From: Patagioenas fasciata
Taxonomy: Eukaryota > Chordata > Aves > Columbiformes > Columbidae
Length of the DNA: 64,000 nt
Direction of reading: 5' to 3'
NCBI RefSeq assembly: GCF_037038585.1
Contig: NC_092520.1
Coordinates: 9,502,501-9,566,500 of the forward strand
Shown here one piece after another: positions 38,079 through 52,950 of the stretch (the first letter of the stretch is position 1; each line of letters begins with the position of its first letter). The notes below the pieces were generated by a model, which was not told where the DNA came from, did not search any database, and was given only the letters and a program-made list of their open reading frames with translations. The translations under genes were made by a program, and so were the position numbers.

Positions 38079-39455
38079 TCCCAACAGCCACAGCAGCTCT
38101 TGGATCCTGCTCCCTCTGTTAGTCCACCATGGCAGGGCCGCGCTCTCAATGACACGAGACAGCAGCTCAGTAGCAGATCTGGGAAGGGGGCTGCAAACTC
38201 CTGACAGGAGCCCAGGCTGCATGGGGGAGTCGTGGGGCTGCAGAGCTACTGGAAAGGCCACACAAGTGAGGAGGACTGGGCTGGTAGCCACATCTGTCAG
38301 ACTTGACTTTTCACAGCCAAAAAAGTGCCTGATGTCCCGAGGAGAGGGAGAGGAAGGGATGTGGCCCTGTACAGTGTCCTGGAGCATCCCGGAGCTGGCA
38401 GGGCTCTGACAGATGAAAACGCTGCTCTCGGGCATTTTGGAGAGGGAGGGACCTCAAGAGCTTGCAGAAGCAAAACCCAGCTCATCCCACGGCAAACTGG
38501 GGGCCAGCTTTGCAGATGCTGACAGGATGATTCACTGGCATTTCGGGATGAGACCTGGCCCCTTCCCTGCTCCAGTTATAAAACCATTCTCCAGGGAAGC
38601 AGGGATGGCTCCTCACCTCTTCTGGCTCCGTTCAGGCCACAGCTGTAGAAACATGATTGTTTTGTGAGTGGAATGATATTATTGTTTGTCATAACTTTCA
38701 TATGCTGGGGCCCCTGTAGCTGATTTTTTTCAGCATTAAAAATATATTCCCTCCTCCTCTGAGAACCACTCTTCCCCATTTCCAGGCCTCTCCTACACTC
38801 TCTATCTCTCAAAAAGATGTTATGTTTTTATTGTGGTTCTCTTGTGTGTTACTTTGCAAATGCTTTTTGCTTTCTGCCTGGGGCCTGCCAGCTCTTTCCC
38901 ACCGCCAAATGGCAGCAGAAATAAGAAGAGCCATCATCTCAGGCTGGAGACCTTTTCTTTAGAACGTAACTAGCATGAGGGCAAGGAAGAGATTCTGTTA
39001 AACATTTCAAATGGCCTTTTTTGGAGTATATGTTCTGCTGGCTTCTGTAACAGCAGGGGACAGATGTCCCTTTGGCCCTTTTGCCATGCTAACATGTAAA
39101 AGGGTCATATTCTTTTTCCTCTGTGAGCAATACTATAAACTTGCTATAGCCACACCAGACATAAGCCCAGGGCTGAGCAAGGAGAGATTAATATTAAATG
39201 GAGGGTAAGCTCATTATTTCCTCAGCTGATATCCTTGGTACAAGCCATCATGTAGGGCCAAGAGCCAGCAGATGTGCTGCTGGGAAAAGTCTTCACGCCG
39301 GCAGCTGAGGTACATGCCCGCTTTGCCCTCACCTTTCTAGATGCTGGTTTGGAGCCTTGGTGGAGGGAGGAAATGGACAGACCTCCTGTTGTTGCTCTCC
39401 ATTGCCTCTGGACACCCGTTTGACCAGTTCCATGTTAAGAGCCTGAAGGAAAGTC
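38079..39455. other. Non-coding stretch
   Basis: No gene recognised. 38080-38600 is moderately GC-rich with open frames on both strands that resemble nothing known to me. Confidence 0.4.
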
Positions 39456-39643
39456 GGGGTGGTGAAAACCTGTCCCAGGTTTCCCAGAGAGGTGGTGGAT
39501 GCCCCATCCCTGGAGACATCCCAGGCCAGGCTGGACGGGGCTCTGAGCAACCTGATCTGGTGAAGATGTCCCTGCTCATGGCAGCGGTTGGACTGGATGA
39601 GCTTTGAAGGTCCCTTCCAACCCAAACTGTTCTATGATCCTAT
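39456..39643 (+). mobile_element. CR1 LINE 3' fragment (CCCAAACTGTTCTATG type)
   Basis: GGGTGGTGAAAACCTGTCCC through CATCCCTGGAGACATCCC to AACCCAAACTGTTCTATGAT. About 190 bp. Confidence 0.92.
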
Positions 39644-40104
39644 ACGCTACAGGGGGGTCTGGCCCTGAGTAGGGCAGATGCCAGCCTGTGGCAGCAGCAG
39701 TTGGTCGTTGCTTCTTCTTCAGCAGCATCCGTGCAAAGGATCTTTCACAAGGTAAGAGAGGAAAAACAGGCAGGAATGAATGATGAAGTCCTCAAGTAAA
39801 AAATTGTTGTTTCTCCCATTTCCATCTTGGTTGAGGTCATTACTGCAACATTATTTATGCTTCAAACACAGGCGTTTTTTCAAAGGCATGAATCGCTTCA
39901 TGGACTTAAGAGGAGGCTCAGAAGGAGCCATTTTTTTCTCTGTTTGAAGTTCTTAGCATGCTTAAAGTTTCTGTAATAAAACTGTCAGGCCATGAAGTTG
40001 GGGTAGAAATGTAGTTATTCTCAAGGAACTGAGCACCCAGCAGCTGCTTTGAAAAGTAATGACAGTTTCTAGGAACTCAGCACTTTTTAAAAGGCTTTGC
40101 ATTG
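39644..40104. other. Non-coding stretch
   Basis: Nothing recognised. Confidence 0.35.
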
Positions 40105-40700
40105 AAGCCTGAAATTTTCCAGAAGAATAATGAACAGTAAATTTCAGCGACTACATTTTCAGATGCTCCTGTTGAAACAGCCTCAGGACTCTGCCCACTC
40201 CTGCTGCAGCTCTTGGACATGGCAGCAGTGGGGTTCAACAGCCTGAGCAGCAGCTGCTGGGTCGCTGTGTTTTGCAGGCTTGGATTTCCAAGCAGACTGG
40301 CAGAGATTTTAGGTTCTCCTGCAATGCTGGGTTGATAAACTACATCATCCTTCAGCAGGACTATGGATGTCCAAAGCTGTGAGCAGGGTCAATGGCCTGG
40401 AGGAGCCTTTTTTGAGGCAAAATATCCTTTTGCCTTTATTTTCAGCAGGGTGGCTGCGCAGCCCCCTTTTGCTGTGAGGCGTCTTGAAAGCGCTTCACAT
40501 TGCAAAGGGAAGAAGCAACACACCCGTGATTACTCTTAGCTTTTGAAATCCGGGCTTTAGGTGGGCAGATGAGGCTTTAGACATCCACGATTGGACCTCC
40601 AGTGCAAACTGAGGTGGTATAAAAATAAGTCATGGTGTTCATAGAGTGCAAAATCTTGATAGTAACAACAAGAAAAGTGCCATGAAAAGCAAATCTGCCC
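40105..40700 (+). repeat. Inverted repeat, left arm (pairs with 63378-64000)
   Basis: Positions 40105-40552 are almost identical to the reverse complement of 63565-64000: about three substitutions plus one indel of about 12 bases near 40384-40395. From about 40553 to 40700 the similarity continues but drops to roughly 70-80% with indels (shared islands include GATTTGCTTTTCATG and ATGTCTAAAGCCTCATCTGC). Beyond about 40700 I see no match. It is not a CR1 and has no long open frame. The left boundary is unknown because the partner arm runs off the window. Confidence 0.9.
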
Positions 40701-42069
40701 TGAGCAACCCCCGGGAATGTCCTGGACATGCGTGGGAGCGTGGTCAGTGAGCGGTGGCGAGGGCCTGTGGCCGGGGCGCAGCTGCCACTAGATGTCAGGC
40801 ACTCCTTGCTGCACAGCAAAGGACCCAAAAATGCAAGAAAAATCCCTGCAAAAGGCTCAATTCCTGCTTTTCCACAACACTTCGCTTATCAGCCCTCAAC
40901 AACTACTTGAGTGAGAGCGTCTCTGAGTTGTTTCAGAAGAAAATACTTCACTTCATCCATGCAACCATTTAATGTCAGGCTGTTTCTCTGCATAATAATG
41001 TTTTGAAACTTTATATTGTAGAAGCAGATTGTCAAATGATTTGCATCTATCTTGCAGGAAGGATGTTTTTCGCTTCCTCAGAGTAAGAGCAGGAAATGAG
41101 AGAACCAGGCAGGAAACCAGCTAAATGCTGATGGAAATACAAAATGAAGATATTTATCTCGCCAGTGTATCAACAAGCCATGGGTATTTTTTTTTTAATG
41201 TTTAAAACCATTTATTTTTAAATGGGTAAAGTTAATTTTAAGTCTCCCTTCTCTGAGACCTCTGAAGTGGATCTAATTAGTTAGCACTTTTGCTCCTGAC
41301 AAGTAAACACAGCAACAAAATCTGAAGTTACAAATTACAGTAAACCTTGAAGTGCAATAATATTTGTGTTAGGAGTTTAACATGCTTCCTCTGGTGTTGT
41401 ACCTAACATCTGGCACATGGGATGTCCCTGCTTCCCCCAAAAACTAGGAAAACAGAGCAGTTTCTCAGCGACACCTCAGCATATGTGTCCTTGCCCTCTA
41501 AGCCACCTTTGTGCTCTTCCAGCCCCGTGGTGACTGTTTGGTAGACTGTTCCCAGAGCGTAAAACAAAACATCTGGTTGTTAACAACACAAAGCTGTTAG
41601 AGCAGCTGGAGGCTGCCAGGATGTGCAGGACCTCTGGCCAGAAATCGTCTCCCAGCTGCAGGAAATACTGATGATAGGGGATCTGCTGTACCAGCCCAGC
41701 ATCAGCTGGGAGCTGCCTGACCCACACCCATCCTCTCCATCCTCTCGTCCTTTCTTTTTGGTGAGGTGCAGTGGGAGGATGGCACAACGCAGCTCCAGCC
41801 TGAACCACTCTCTGCCTCGTCAGTGCTGCAGCCAGCGTTGGCTTTGTGAGCACGAAGTGATGCTCTGCTTTGCTCTCAAACTACACCAACATTTGGCATG
41901 CAAAGTTGAGACAGAGGCTGGAAACTCCTGGCATGTGTTATGAGCCAATTAGCCCAAGTGTACCAAAAAGGGCACCATGGAGCATCAGCGACACAGCTGC
42001 TGTGGGGCTGTTCAATGGGGCTTTCACCTCTAGATGAGCAGTTCAAAGCTGGACTTCGGTGTGGTTAGT
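40701..42069. other. Non-coding stretch
   Basis: No gene recognised. 41590-41900 has moderate GC and open frames on both strands without recognisable products. Confidence 0.4.
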
Positions 42070-42620
42070 AGGTCGAGAGAGGTTCTCCTCCCGCTCTAAC
42101 TCTGCCCTGGTGAGACCACATCTGGAATATTGTGTCCAGTTCTGGGCCCCTCAGTTCCAGGACAGGGAACTGCTGGAGAGAGTCCAGTGCAGGGCAACAA
42201 AGATGATCAAGGGAGTGGAGCATCTCCTGTGTGAGGAAAGGCTGAGGGAGCTGGGGCTCTTTAGTTTGGAGAAGACTGAGGGGTGACCTTATTAATGTTT
42301 ACAAATATGTGAAGGGTGAGTGTCAGGAGGATGGAGCCAGGCTCTTCTCAGTGACAACCAATGCTAGGACAAGGGGTAATGGGTACAAGCTGGAACACAA
42401 GAGGTTCCACTTAAATTTGAGAAGGAACTTCTTCTCAATGAGGGTGACAGAGCCTGGACCAGGCTGCCCAGGGAGGTTGTGGAGTCTCCTACTCTGCAGA
42501 CATTCAAACCCGCCTGGACACCTTCCTGTGTAACCTCATCTGGGTGTTCCTGCTCCGGCAGGGGGATTGCACTGGATGAGCTTTTGAGGTCCTTTCCAAT
42601 CCCTGACATTCTGTGATTAT
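42070..42620 (+). mobile_element. CR1 LINE 3' fragment with readable ORF2 end
   Basis: About 550 bp. Reverse transcriptase C-terminal codons remain readable near 42090-42280 ([14 protein letters not shown] type). It ends in AATCCCTGACATTCTGTGAT. A frameshift near 42280 breaks the frame. Confidence 0.93.
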
Positions 42621-44734
42621 TGCAGGCAAAGCATCAAACCTGGGGAGTTACCAACAGCGTTAATGAAGGATTTGCTATTTTAGCTGGGGAAGCTGGCAGT
42701 GTTTGAGTAGTTGCCACTTGTCTCTTGCCCATTCCTGCATCCCCACTGGCAGATGCAGCTCTGCCCTCACAGCGATGATGGTGAGAGGGCTCGGGGAGCA
42801 GGACCACAGGCTGCTGCCCTGGGGAGCAAGGGCAGCGTGAGCCAGACCCCCGGTCACCCGGCGGCTCACACTGTCTGGCTGGGCTGGTGCAGCTCTTGGT
42901 GATGCTGCTGCATAAACCAGATCACTGACATGATCCAAGATAAACGTAAATCTCCAGCATAAAAGAAAGAAATGCTTATTTTTAACCCAAATATTTTTGC
43001 TGACCTGCCTTGCAGCGCACTGGCAAAATGAAGGAGAAGCTGAAATGCAGTGCAGTTACGGGAATGAGCGGCTGAGGATGAAGCATGGTGGAAGCTTCAC
43101 CACCAAAGCTGGAGTCTCACGATACCACATTTTCACATTACTGGAGCTTAGGATGCTCCTCATTTCTGGCAGCAGAACTCTGGTCTCCTTCACTACGAAG
43201 GCCTAACATTTGCTCTTTTTAAAGGCAGCTTTAACAAAACAAGACAAAGCCAATCAAACAAAAAGTCCCAATAAAGTCTACCTTTTATGAGTTTGATATA
43301 CAGTCACACACTCCTCTCCATAGGCAAACCTGGTCTGATTTGTTGTCCCAGTGGCTCAGGGAGGTTGTCCCGCATGCAGAGCCACTCCAGCAATTCACTG
43401 TCACCTCACTGGTGATGCTCTCAGGTGCCTGATGTGGGGACGTGCACAAGGACAAGTGGCCATCAGAGAGACCTGGAGCAGCCAGCACTATCTCGTACAC
43501 TACGTCTGAGGTTCTCTGGTGGCGTGAACAGCCCTGACAGAAAAAGCTCTTTTCTTTTATGTTTGTTATGTTTAACTGTAGCTATATTAAAGACTCCTAA
43601 TTATAAGTTCGGAGTCAGAGGTTTCATTAATCACCGCCCTGAGAACATTACAGTGATAAGCTGCCAAAGGCACGAGAAAATCCCTCTAATTACCAGGTTT
43701 AGATGCAGCTCTTCAAAACTTGGCTAGCTACAGATGCACAGGTGATAATTCCTGCTGTCTTCTTTATAGTGCGTCCTCACTATTATCCACTCTAGTCTGA
43801 TTTAGGTTCTTATTAGAATAATATTATGCTAATTAAGTAATCCTGCACACAGAACGCTTCATAGTGGAGATGATTAAGTGGGTTTAGATGATGACTAATA
43901 GCACAAACAGTACTATCGGCGTCAGAGAAACTGGTGAGGGGCGTACACATAAAGAAGGAACTCCTTGCTGCCACTGTACATCCTAATTGTGAACATAAAT
44001 GAAAAAAAGAATGAAAAATAAGCAGAGCATTAATAAGAAAAAAAGAAACCACAAAACAAAACAAACAAAACAACAACAAAACACAACAGTGCAAGAAAAT
44101 GTAGGCAATCAATTGAATCTGTTCTCTCAAGCAATGATATTATCTTTAGGAGCAAATTCATTTCAAGCATATTACAAGGAGCAGAGTTTGGTCTGTTCAA
44201 AAGCCATTTGTAGTTCTCATATACTCCACAGGCAGGTGGTCACACCGCCCTCCTCCGTCATGCACCCCGGGTCCGAATGCTCAGTGCATCTTTGGGTGCG
44301 TGTATTCGACAATAAAAAGGAGCCTTACAGGAGGTTCTGCTCTGCCCAGGAGCCACATCCCAGTAGTGTTAGAGCAGCGGATGGTTGAGCTTCCACCTGG
44401 CCCTCTTGTTCAGTTTTGGGAACACGCTCAGACAGGCCCAAAGCTCCATCTGCATCCCCAGCCAGTGCCCAGGACTTCTGCGCTGTCTTCAAAAGGGTTT
44501 CTGTCCACCCCATGTGCAAGTCCTGTATTCTCACCGTCCAATGATGTTTTGTTCTCAGTTATTTCTCAAAACCCACATTCAGATCCAAACTGTGCTGGAT
44601 TAACCCCTTCAGAGCATCCATTCACCCCAGTGTGAGCGTTTCAGATTTTCAGGAGAAAAAAAAAGCATTTTCAACAGCGCCAATTTAAGAAACAAACTCG
44701 TCAAAAACGTGAGGGCTGCCAGGAATACCTTAGT
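42621..44734. other. Non-coding stretch beyond the FZD4 3' end
   Basis: No gene recognised. An A-rich tract lies at 43999-44093. Confidence 0.4.
43999..44093. repeat. A-rich low-complexity tract
   Basis: GAAAAAAAGAATG followed by degenerate AAAAC/AACAA units, with almost no C/T on the plus strand apart from scattered C. Confidence 0.8.
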
Positions 44735-47700
44735 TATCCACAGAGGTTAAAATTTTATTTTGATATAAAAATTAAATAGCAAAATTTTTGGTTTTTTTAC
44801 AGTGATAAATTAGAAATTTACAGTACATACATCAAAGCAGATATATTTTCTGTACACCCCAAAATAATCAGTGTATATTTCCTTAAAATACAGAAAAAGT
44901 AGCTAACTCATCTGTTTTATGTAAGAGCTAAGCTTGTACCTCTCCAGCTGATGCTTCCAAAACCTGCAGCGAGAAGAACACAAGCCCGGGGCGAAGAAGG
45001 GAGCAGGGACTGGGCAGGGGAGGTAACTGCTGCAAAGTTTCTACTTGTATAACCGCAGCAACTGCATTTCCAAGACAGGATTAGTCACACATTTTTTGGC
45101 TTTAAATTCATAGCAATGTTGAAATGAGAGAACATACGAGTTGCAGAGACCCACTCTTGATAACCAGCGGGTTTTAGTCTATCTGCTGTGAATTCCCACT
45201 CATAGAGCCCCGAAGCGGAGCAAGGTAAATGCACGTGGATTAACAAACACATTTATGGGACAGTTTAATCGCTGCAACAGTTTAATCTCACTTTGGGCTG
45301 GCACGGTGACCCCCTGACCGCTTGGGATAGGTGTTCCTTTGGGAATATCAGCTGGTGTCTCTCCCCAGCCCACCCCTTCCCCACAGTATTTGAGTGCCTC
45401 ACGCTCTTTCATGGAACATCCTCCCAGGTCCTTCATAGGGCTACTCAGAGTTATCATCACCCAACTCACTTACAGTATCTCAAATCACCAGGGACATCTG
45501 TCTGTCACAGTCCACGGGGTCACAGTTGGAGATGATAACACAGCTGGAGATCTGATAACAAGGTACTACTTGACTTCTGTGTACATAACATGGTTAAAAA
45601 TGTTGTTTATTGAATCAGTCAGGTCAAACATGGACCAGATCGGCCAGGAGAGCATCCAAACCATTTCAGAGGGAAGGACACTTGAGTGGATGTGACACTT
45701 TGGCACAGCTTGATATGAGGTCACAAGACAGGGCTCCTACTCCATCCTTACCCCTTGAAAGTCAACACATAGCTGCTGACTTTACATCCCTCGCTGGGCT
45801 AGGAGCAAGATCACACGACGGAGAAGCTCATCCATCTGAAGAACTCCTTGTCCACAGAATAACCAGATCCAAACACAATGTTAACAGCGAGAGACTTTAT
45901 GGAGAGGATGAAAAGGCTCAGCTGGTATGCGGTGTTGGCCAAGACAATGCTTGTGCGTCTTGAGCAGAATGTGTCAAGTTGTCACTTGTTCTGCTGGAGA
46001 GGGTGCCCAACCACAAAGACTGCAATTAGGGTTTGTTTGGGGTTTGTTGTGTTTTGTTTTGTTAAAAAAAAAAAAAAAGGTCCTCAACATTGACATTGAA
46101 ACAATGCACACTTCTGGGACAGATTAGTGTGCACGGCCAGAGCGGGAATGGGTTGTGGTTTGGGAAGCACATGGGGCACCTGTGTGAACAGCCAGGACTG
46201 CAATAAAGCGGTGCCTGTTCTCAGCTGCCCTCGAAGGTCACGCGAGTTGGGGCACCGGGCGGGGGACACTCCACAGACGGCCAAGTTCCACACAAACAAA
46301 TGAAGGAAATGTTTAGGGCACACCGGTAAAACCAAAGGTCCTTCAAAGGCATAGAGCATCAGAACAGTGTTCTCTGGAGTGCTTCTGGGCTATTTCTGTT
46401 TGCATCACCTTTCTTATTACCCAAACAAACCTCCAACACAAGGTCTGAGCTCCCCACAAGCACAAGCTGATGCCTCTTCAAATAAAGGATAAGTAAACCC
46501 GACAGTTTCTGTGAAACAACATTATTCACCAAGAAGTTGTGTCTCTTCTCTCGGGATCTCTTTACAAAAACTGGAAATGTCTCTTTTCATTCCTGAGGAC
46601 TGAACGTCTGCTCACATTCTGCATGTAAAAAATACTTAACAAAAAAATCTCCATAGCTGTCAGCGAGCAATGGGAGCATCATTGTGAGGCAGTCAGCTGT
46701 ACTGCGATGTCATGGGCTGAGAATGTTCTTTTAATTGTAACTGACACACATAAATATACAACTGATCTGTGTGAACATGAGGTTGCCAAGGAACTTAACA
46801 TTTCGCTTCTCCCCAGACTGGCGTCTGCAGAGATACCATCGCACTGAATGAAATGTATTAAGACTTAATTGCTTCATGCAATGGGTCTCCAGAGAGGGCC
46901 AGATAAGTTTACTTGGAGAAAACTGGCATTGTTTGAAGAGACCCTCAACTCAATTTTCTTCTTCCTAGAGGAAGGAACGCTATAATGTAAGACTTTATTT
47001 AAAGCTATTAAATGCAGCAGAATAAAGTAGTCCACTGGAAATAGCAGGAGCACCTGAAGGGACAGGAACGGAGGCAGATGGACAACAAAAACTGATGCAG
47101 AAGACCATACGCAGCTTCCCAGCCCCCACTGACTCCTCTAATTCTGCCAATGGTCTGGAGTAAAGCCTTTAAAAGATTAGAAATATTGACAGAACCACAG
47201 AATAATTCAGGTGGGAAGGGACCTAGGGAGGTCCAAATTCCCACTCAAGGCAGAGCCAATTTGCAATTCAGACCAGGTTACAGATGGTAAAAATAACGTG
47301 TTGAAATTATTATTAGACCATCAGACAACTTGAAAAATCATCCTCACTAATACCTCACTAAATCCTGCTCATAATGGGTAACTCTCAGACCCGGAAAGTC
47401 CACTTGGTATTTGTTGGAAGACCTGATTCTTGGCTGACTTGTGCAGCATATGGGAGCAACAGAATTCCCCAGGGCATAAAGACACAAGCCTCGGCAAGCG
47501 CCTTCTTCATGATGCTGAACTCAGAAAAAAGGCATCTAACTGAGGTCCTGGATGCTCCACCTTCTGATAACTGGGCCCTAAATCAGCCCAGAATTTGGCC
47601 CCGGACCACCTTTCCTCCATCAGCTATAAGAAAAAGAAAACAACATCCCACAGGTGTGGGCTACAGTCCCTCAGCCTCTAAAGACTTCAGTACATTGCAT

Positions 47701-47978
47701 CCTGCTTTACAAAAAAAAAGGAAGACAATGTGTTCGGATATTTCACAGCTTTTAAAGCCTCTCTGGGCTTTCCTATTTTGGGCAGCATGGTTTATGGCTA
47801 TTGTATCTGCAGTGTGATCTTTTTGCTGTTTGTTCTTTAAGGCTTTTTATTTTCCATCCCCCCGAGATAGGTTGTGTAACCGTCTCCCTACGCTGCTCCC
47901 AACATTTTCACGGCAACGCTTACAGACGATCAGTCCTCCACGGGGGAGCGGTCAGACCATCGGGGTGCCGTCCTTTCC
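44735..47978 (-). other. FZD4: Probable FZD4 3' untranslated region
   Basis: The FZD4 stop codon is at 47979-47981. Downstream on the minus strand I see AATAAA signals at 47846-47851, 46994-46999 and 44754-44759. Mammalian FZD4 transcripts have a very long 3' UTR, so use of the distal site near 44.74 kb, giving about 3.2 kb, is plausible. The sequence is non-coding. It carries a small CR1 relic at 47190-47262 and a T-rich tract at about 46035-46079. The true cleavage site is not shown by sequence alone. Confidence 0.4.
47190..47262 (-). mobile_element. CR1 LINE terminal relic, inverted
   Basis: AGAACCACAGAATAATTCAG, GTGGGAAGGGACCTAGGGAG, then a GTCCAAATTCCCACTCAAGG block. Old and short, inside the predicted FZD4 3' UTR. 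Confidence 0.75.
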
Positions 47979-50337
<2,359 letters not shown>

Positions 50338-50598
50338 CTGGAGCTGGCTGGAGCAGCCGTACTGGATGAGGGGGGTGAAGGTGGTGAGCTGCAGCTCCGC
50401 GTCCGCCTGCAACTCGTGCCCCACCAGGTTGGGCATCTTGGTGACATTGTAGCCCAGGTTCTGGCACATGGCGATGCGGATGGCGTCGCACCGCCGCTCC
50501 TCCTCGTCGCCGAAAGCCCGCGCCCCGCCGAGCAGCCCCGCCAGCAGCACGGCCAGCAGCCGGGCCCGGCCGGCAGCCCCTCCGCCGCCCCCCGCCAT
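50338..50598 (-). CDS. FZD4: Frizzled-4, exon 1 (signal peptide and first part of CRD)
   Basis: Encodes residues 1-87. The ATG at 50596-50598 has a strong Kozak context (GGGCC ATG G) and I see no ATG in the ~100 bp upstream. Residues 1 to about 28 form a signal peptide: a Gly/Ala-rich start, a Leu/Ala core and an Ala-Arg-Ala end. The start of the cysteine-rich Wnt/Norrin-binding domain follows, with C37, C45 and C82, and the N51-V-T glycosylation site. The mature N-terminus [10 protein letters not shown] and the block from [18 protein letters not shown] onward match vertebrate FZD4 almost exactly, while the signal peptide is about eight residues shorter than in human and differs in sequence. 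The exon ends in CAG before GTGGGT. Exon 2 at 47979-49307 completes the protein. Confidence 0.98.
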
Positions 50599-50995
50599 GG
50601 CCCGAGCTGCGCCCCACGGCCCCGGCCCCGGCCGCGCCGTGCCGCACGGGCCGGCTCCAACGGGGAGGGGCCGGGGGCGGCTCCGCTATTAAAGAGCTTC
50701 GCCGAGAAACTGCCCAGGGGAGGGACGGCGCCTCCCCGAGCCCTCCCAGCGCCACCGCCCCCGCCCCGGGGAGCCCGGCCCCCGCCGCAGAGTCCTGATA
50801 GCCGGGGGGGTGGTCCTACCTGCACCCCAACTCGGCATCGAGGAGTCCCCGCTCGGGTGCCTGAGGAGCCCCGACCAGCACCCTCGAGAAGCACCGTCCT
50901 CCTGGCTGTATCCCGCCACCCCTCGCAAGCCCGCAACCCCTTGTCCCCCTGCTCGCACCCCTCAGACCTGCACCCCTCTACTACGGGGACAGGGG

Positions 50996-51368
50996 AGTTG
51001 GGGTTGTTCAGCCTGGAGAAGGGGAGACATTATTGCGACCTTTCAGTACTTAAAAGGGGCCTCTAAGAAAGATGGGGCAGACTTTGTAGCAGGGCCTGTT
51101 GTGACAGGACAAGAGGTGATGGTTTTAAACTAAAGGAAGGGAGATTCAGGCCAGACATGAGGAAGAAATTTTTGACACTGAGGGTGGTGAAACCCTGTCC
51201 CAGGTTGGCCAGAGAGGTGGTGGATGCCCCATCCCTGGAGACATCCCAGGCCAGGCTGGACGGGGCTCTGAGCAACCTGATCTGGTGAAGATGTCCCTGC
51301 TCATGGCAGGGGTTGGACTGGGTGAGCTTTGAAGGTCCCTTCCATCCCAAACTGTTCTACAACTCTAT
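50996..51368 (+). mobile_element. CR1 LINE 3' fragment close to the FZD4 promoter
   Basis: About 370 bp from GGGGTTGTTCAGCCTGGAGA to CATCCCAAACTGTTCTACAA. Same subfamily as 16328-16693 and 39456-39643. It begins about 400 bp upstream of the FZD4 start codon, right at the edge of the CpG island, in the opposite orientation to the gene. Confidence 0.93.
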
Positions 51369-52287
51369 TGTCCTTGTCCTTCAGGAACAGCCTGGGGAGC
51401 CCTGCCCATGCCCCCTCCAAACAAAACAGGTACCCCCCCTCACTCCTACATGCCTGGTGCCAGTGGAACACATCCCCACCATCCCCAGTGTCCCCACCAC
51501 ACCTCCCCATGGCACCCAAGTCCAGCTCCTCATGGACAGCACGGGCTGAAACCCCAGCACACATGTTGGGGCTCATGCTCATTGCACCCCAGCCCCTCCC
51601 TCACTTCTGGCCTGTCTCCTCACAGCCAAGGGCACTCAGCATCTTCATGGCCAGGTTAAAATGTCCAGCCTGGTTTTCTGAGCTGCCTTTTTTTTTTCCC
51701 CTAACAAGTTAAATTGTGCCGCTAGCTGCTGAGCTGCTGGGTTACATCTGGGGTTTATCGTTGTTTGTTTTTTCATTGGGGCCAAGAAACCTGGAGGGCA
51801 CTGCTAGGTACCTCCTGGCATTTGTATAAATCTCCGTAAAATAAATAAATGTGGATGAAGCATTTCTGAATTTGGAGGGGAAAGGGCTGGATGATTAAGC
51901 AGACCTTTAACATGTCAGCAGGAGGAGGGATTAAGAGCAGAGAAATGAGGCTTGCACTTAAATTCTCTCAGTATTATTTACACCTGTAATAAAACCTGGT
52001 TGAGCTGGTTGTGCCTTTAGCAAAAATATGTCATCTATTAATGAACTGTTTGTAAAGCACTTTGAAAATGTTTGTAAAGTCCCAGTTAAGTGACCTCTTA
52101 CTGTGTGTGTATGGCCAGTGGCATGTGCATGCGGTCCCGAGCATGTCCATCGCAGCAGCTCTGCTTCCATCCGCACCTTTGCTTGTCCCCAGGGTCTCCC
52201 GGCTGCATCACCAGACTAAGACTAAGACTAACAGACCAAGGCAACACTTAAAAACAGCTCCTTTCCAGGCATGAGATTGTAAACTGC
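51369..52287. other. Non-coding stretch
   Basis: No gene recognised. 51370-51660 is C-rich with open frames that are Pro/His/Ser-rich and look non-coding. Confidence 0.4.
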
Positions 52288-52577
52288 AGCAAAAGTTGAT
52301 CTGTTCTCCCAAGTAGCAAGTGATAGGACAAGAGGAAATGGCCTCAAGTTGCACCAGGGAAGGTTCAGGTTGGATATTAGGAAAAAATTCTTCACGGAAA
52401 GGGTTGTCAGGCATTGGAACAGGCTGCCCAGGGCAGTGGTGGAGTCACCATCCCTGGAGGGGTTTAAAAGATGTGTAGACAAGGTTCTTAGGGACATGGT
52501 TTAGTGTCGGAGTTAGGTTATGGTTGGACTCGATGATCTTGAGGGTCTCTTCCACCCAAAATGGTTCTATGATTCTG
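52288..52577 (+). mobile_element. CR1 LINE 3' fragment
   Basis: TTCTCCCAAGTAGCAAGTGA, the CACCATCCCTGGAGGGG block, and a tail ATGGTTCTATGATTCTGAAA. Very close to 60478-60844. Confidence 0.93.
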
Positions 52578-52789
52578 AAATTCATGCTATGAAGTGCTCA
52601 GTCCCCCCTGCTTTGCAGCTCCATCACCGCTGTGTTTTTTTCACCTCTCAGATGTGGGAACCGCGTGTGTGAGCTGTACCACGATGTTGCAGGGACTGAT
52701 GGGCTCCAAGTGTGCTTTCCTCTAGCAAGATGGATGGTCTTTTAATTGAGGTTTCATGAGCTCAGATATTTACATAGCTCTCATCACTG
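52578..52789. other. Non-coding stretch
   Basis: Nothing recognised. Confidence 0.3.
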
Positions 52790-52950
52790 CTAATACTTTA
52801 CAGCGAGCTCCAATAAACAGTGCCTATAACCTTACAAAATCCTTGTGAGGCAGACAAGTAATATTATCTTAACTTTTCAAACACGCAGGCAGACAGTGCT
52901 ACAGTCCCAAGGTCGGGCAAGGAGCTTGCCACGGAGTCAGCAGCTCGCAA
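52790..52950 (-). repeat. MIR-like SINE relic
   Basis: AATACTTTACAGCGAGCTCC, AATCCTTGTGAGGCAGACAA, GTAATATTATCTTAACTTTT, CAGGCAGACAGTGCTACAGT and CCCAAGGTCGGGCAAGG follow the reverse MIR consensus in order. The clearest such relic in the window. Confidence 0.45.

Noticed and set aside
47374-47817. 147-codon plus-strand open frame
   Set aside because: It lies antisense in the probable FZD4 3' UTR, partly over a poly-A run, and resembles no known protein.
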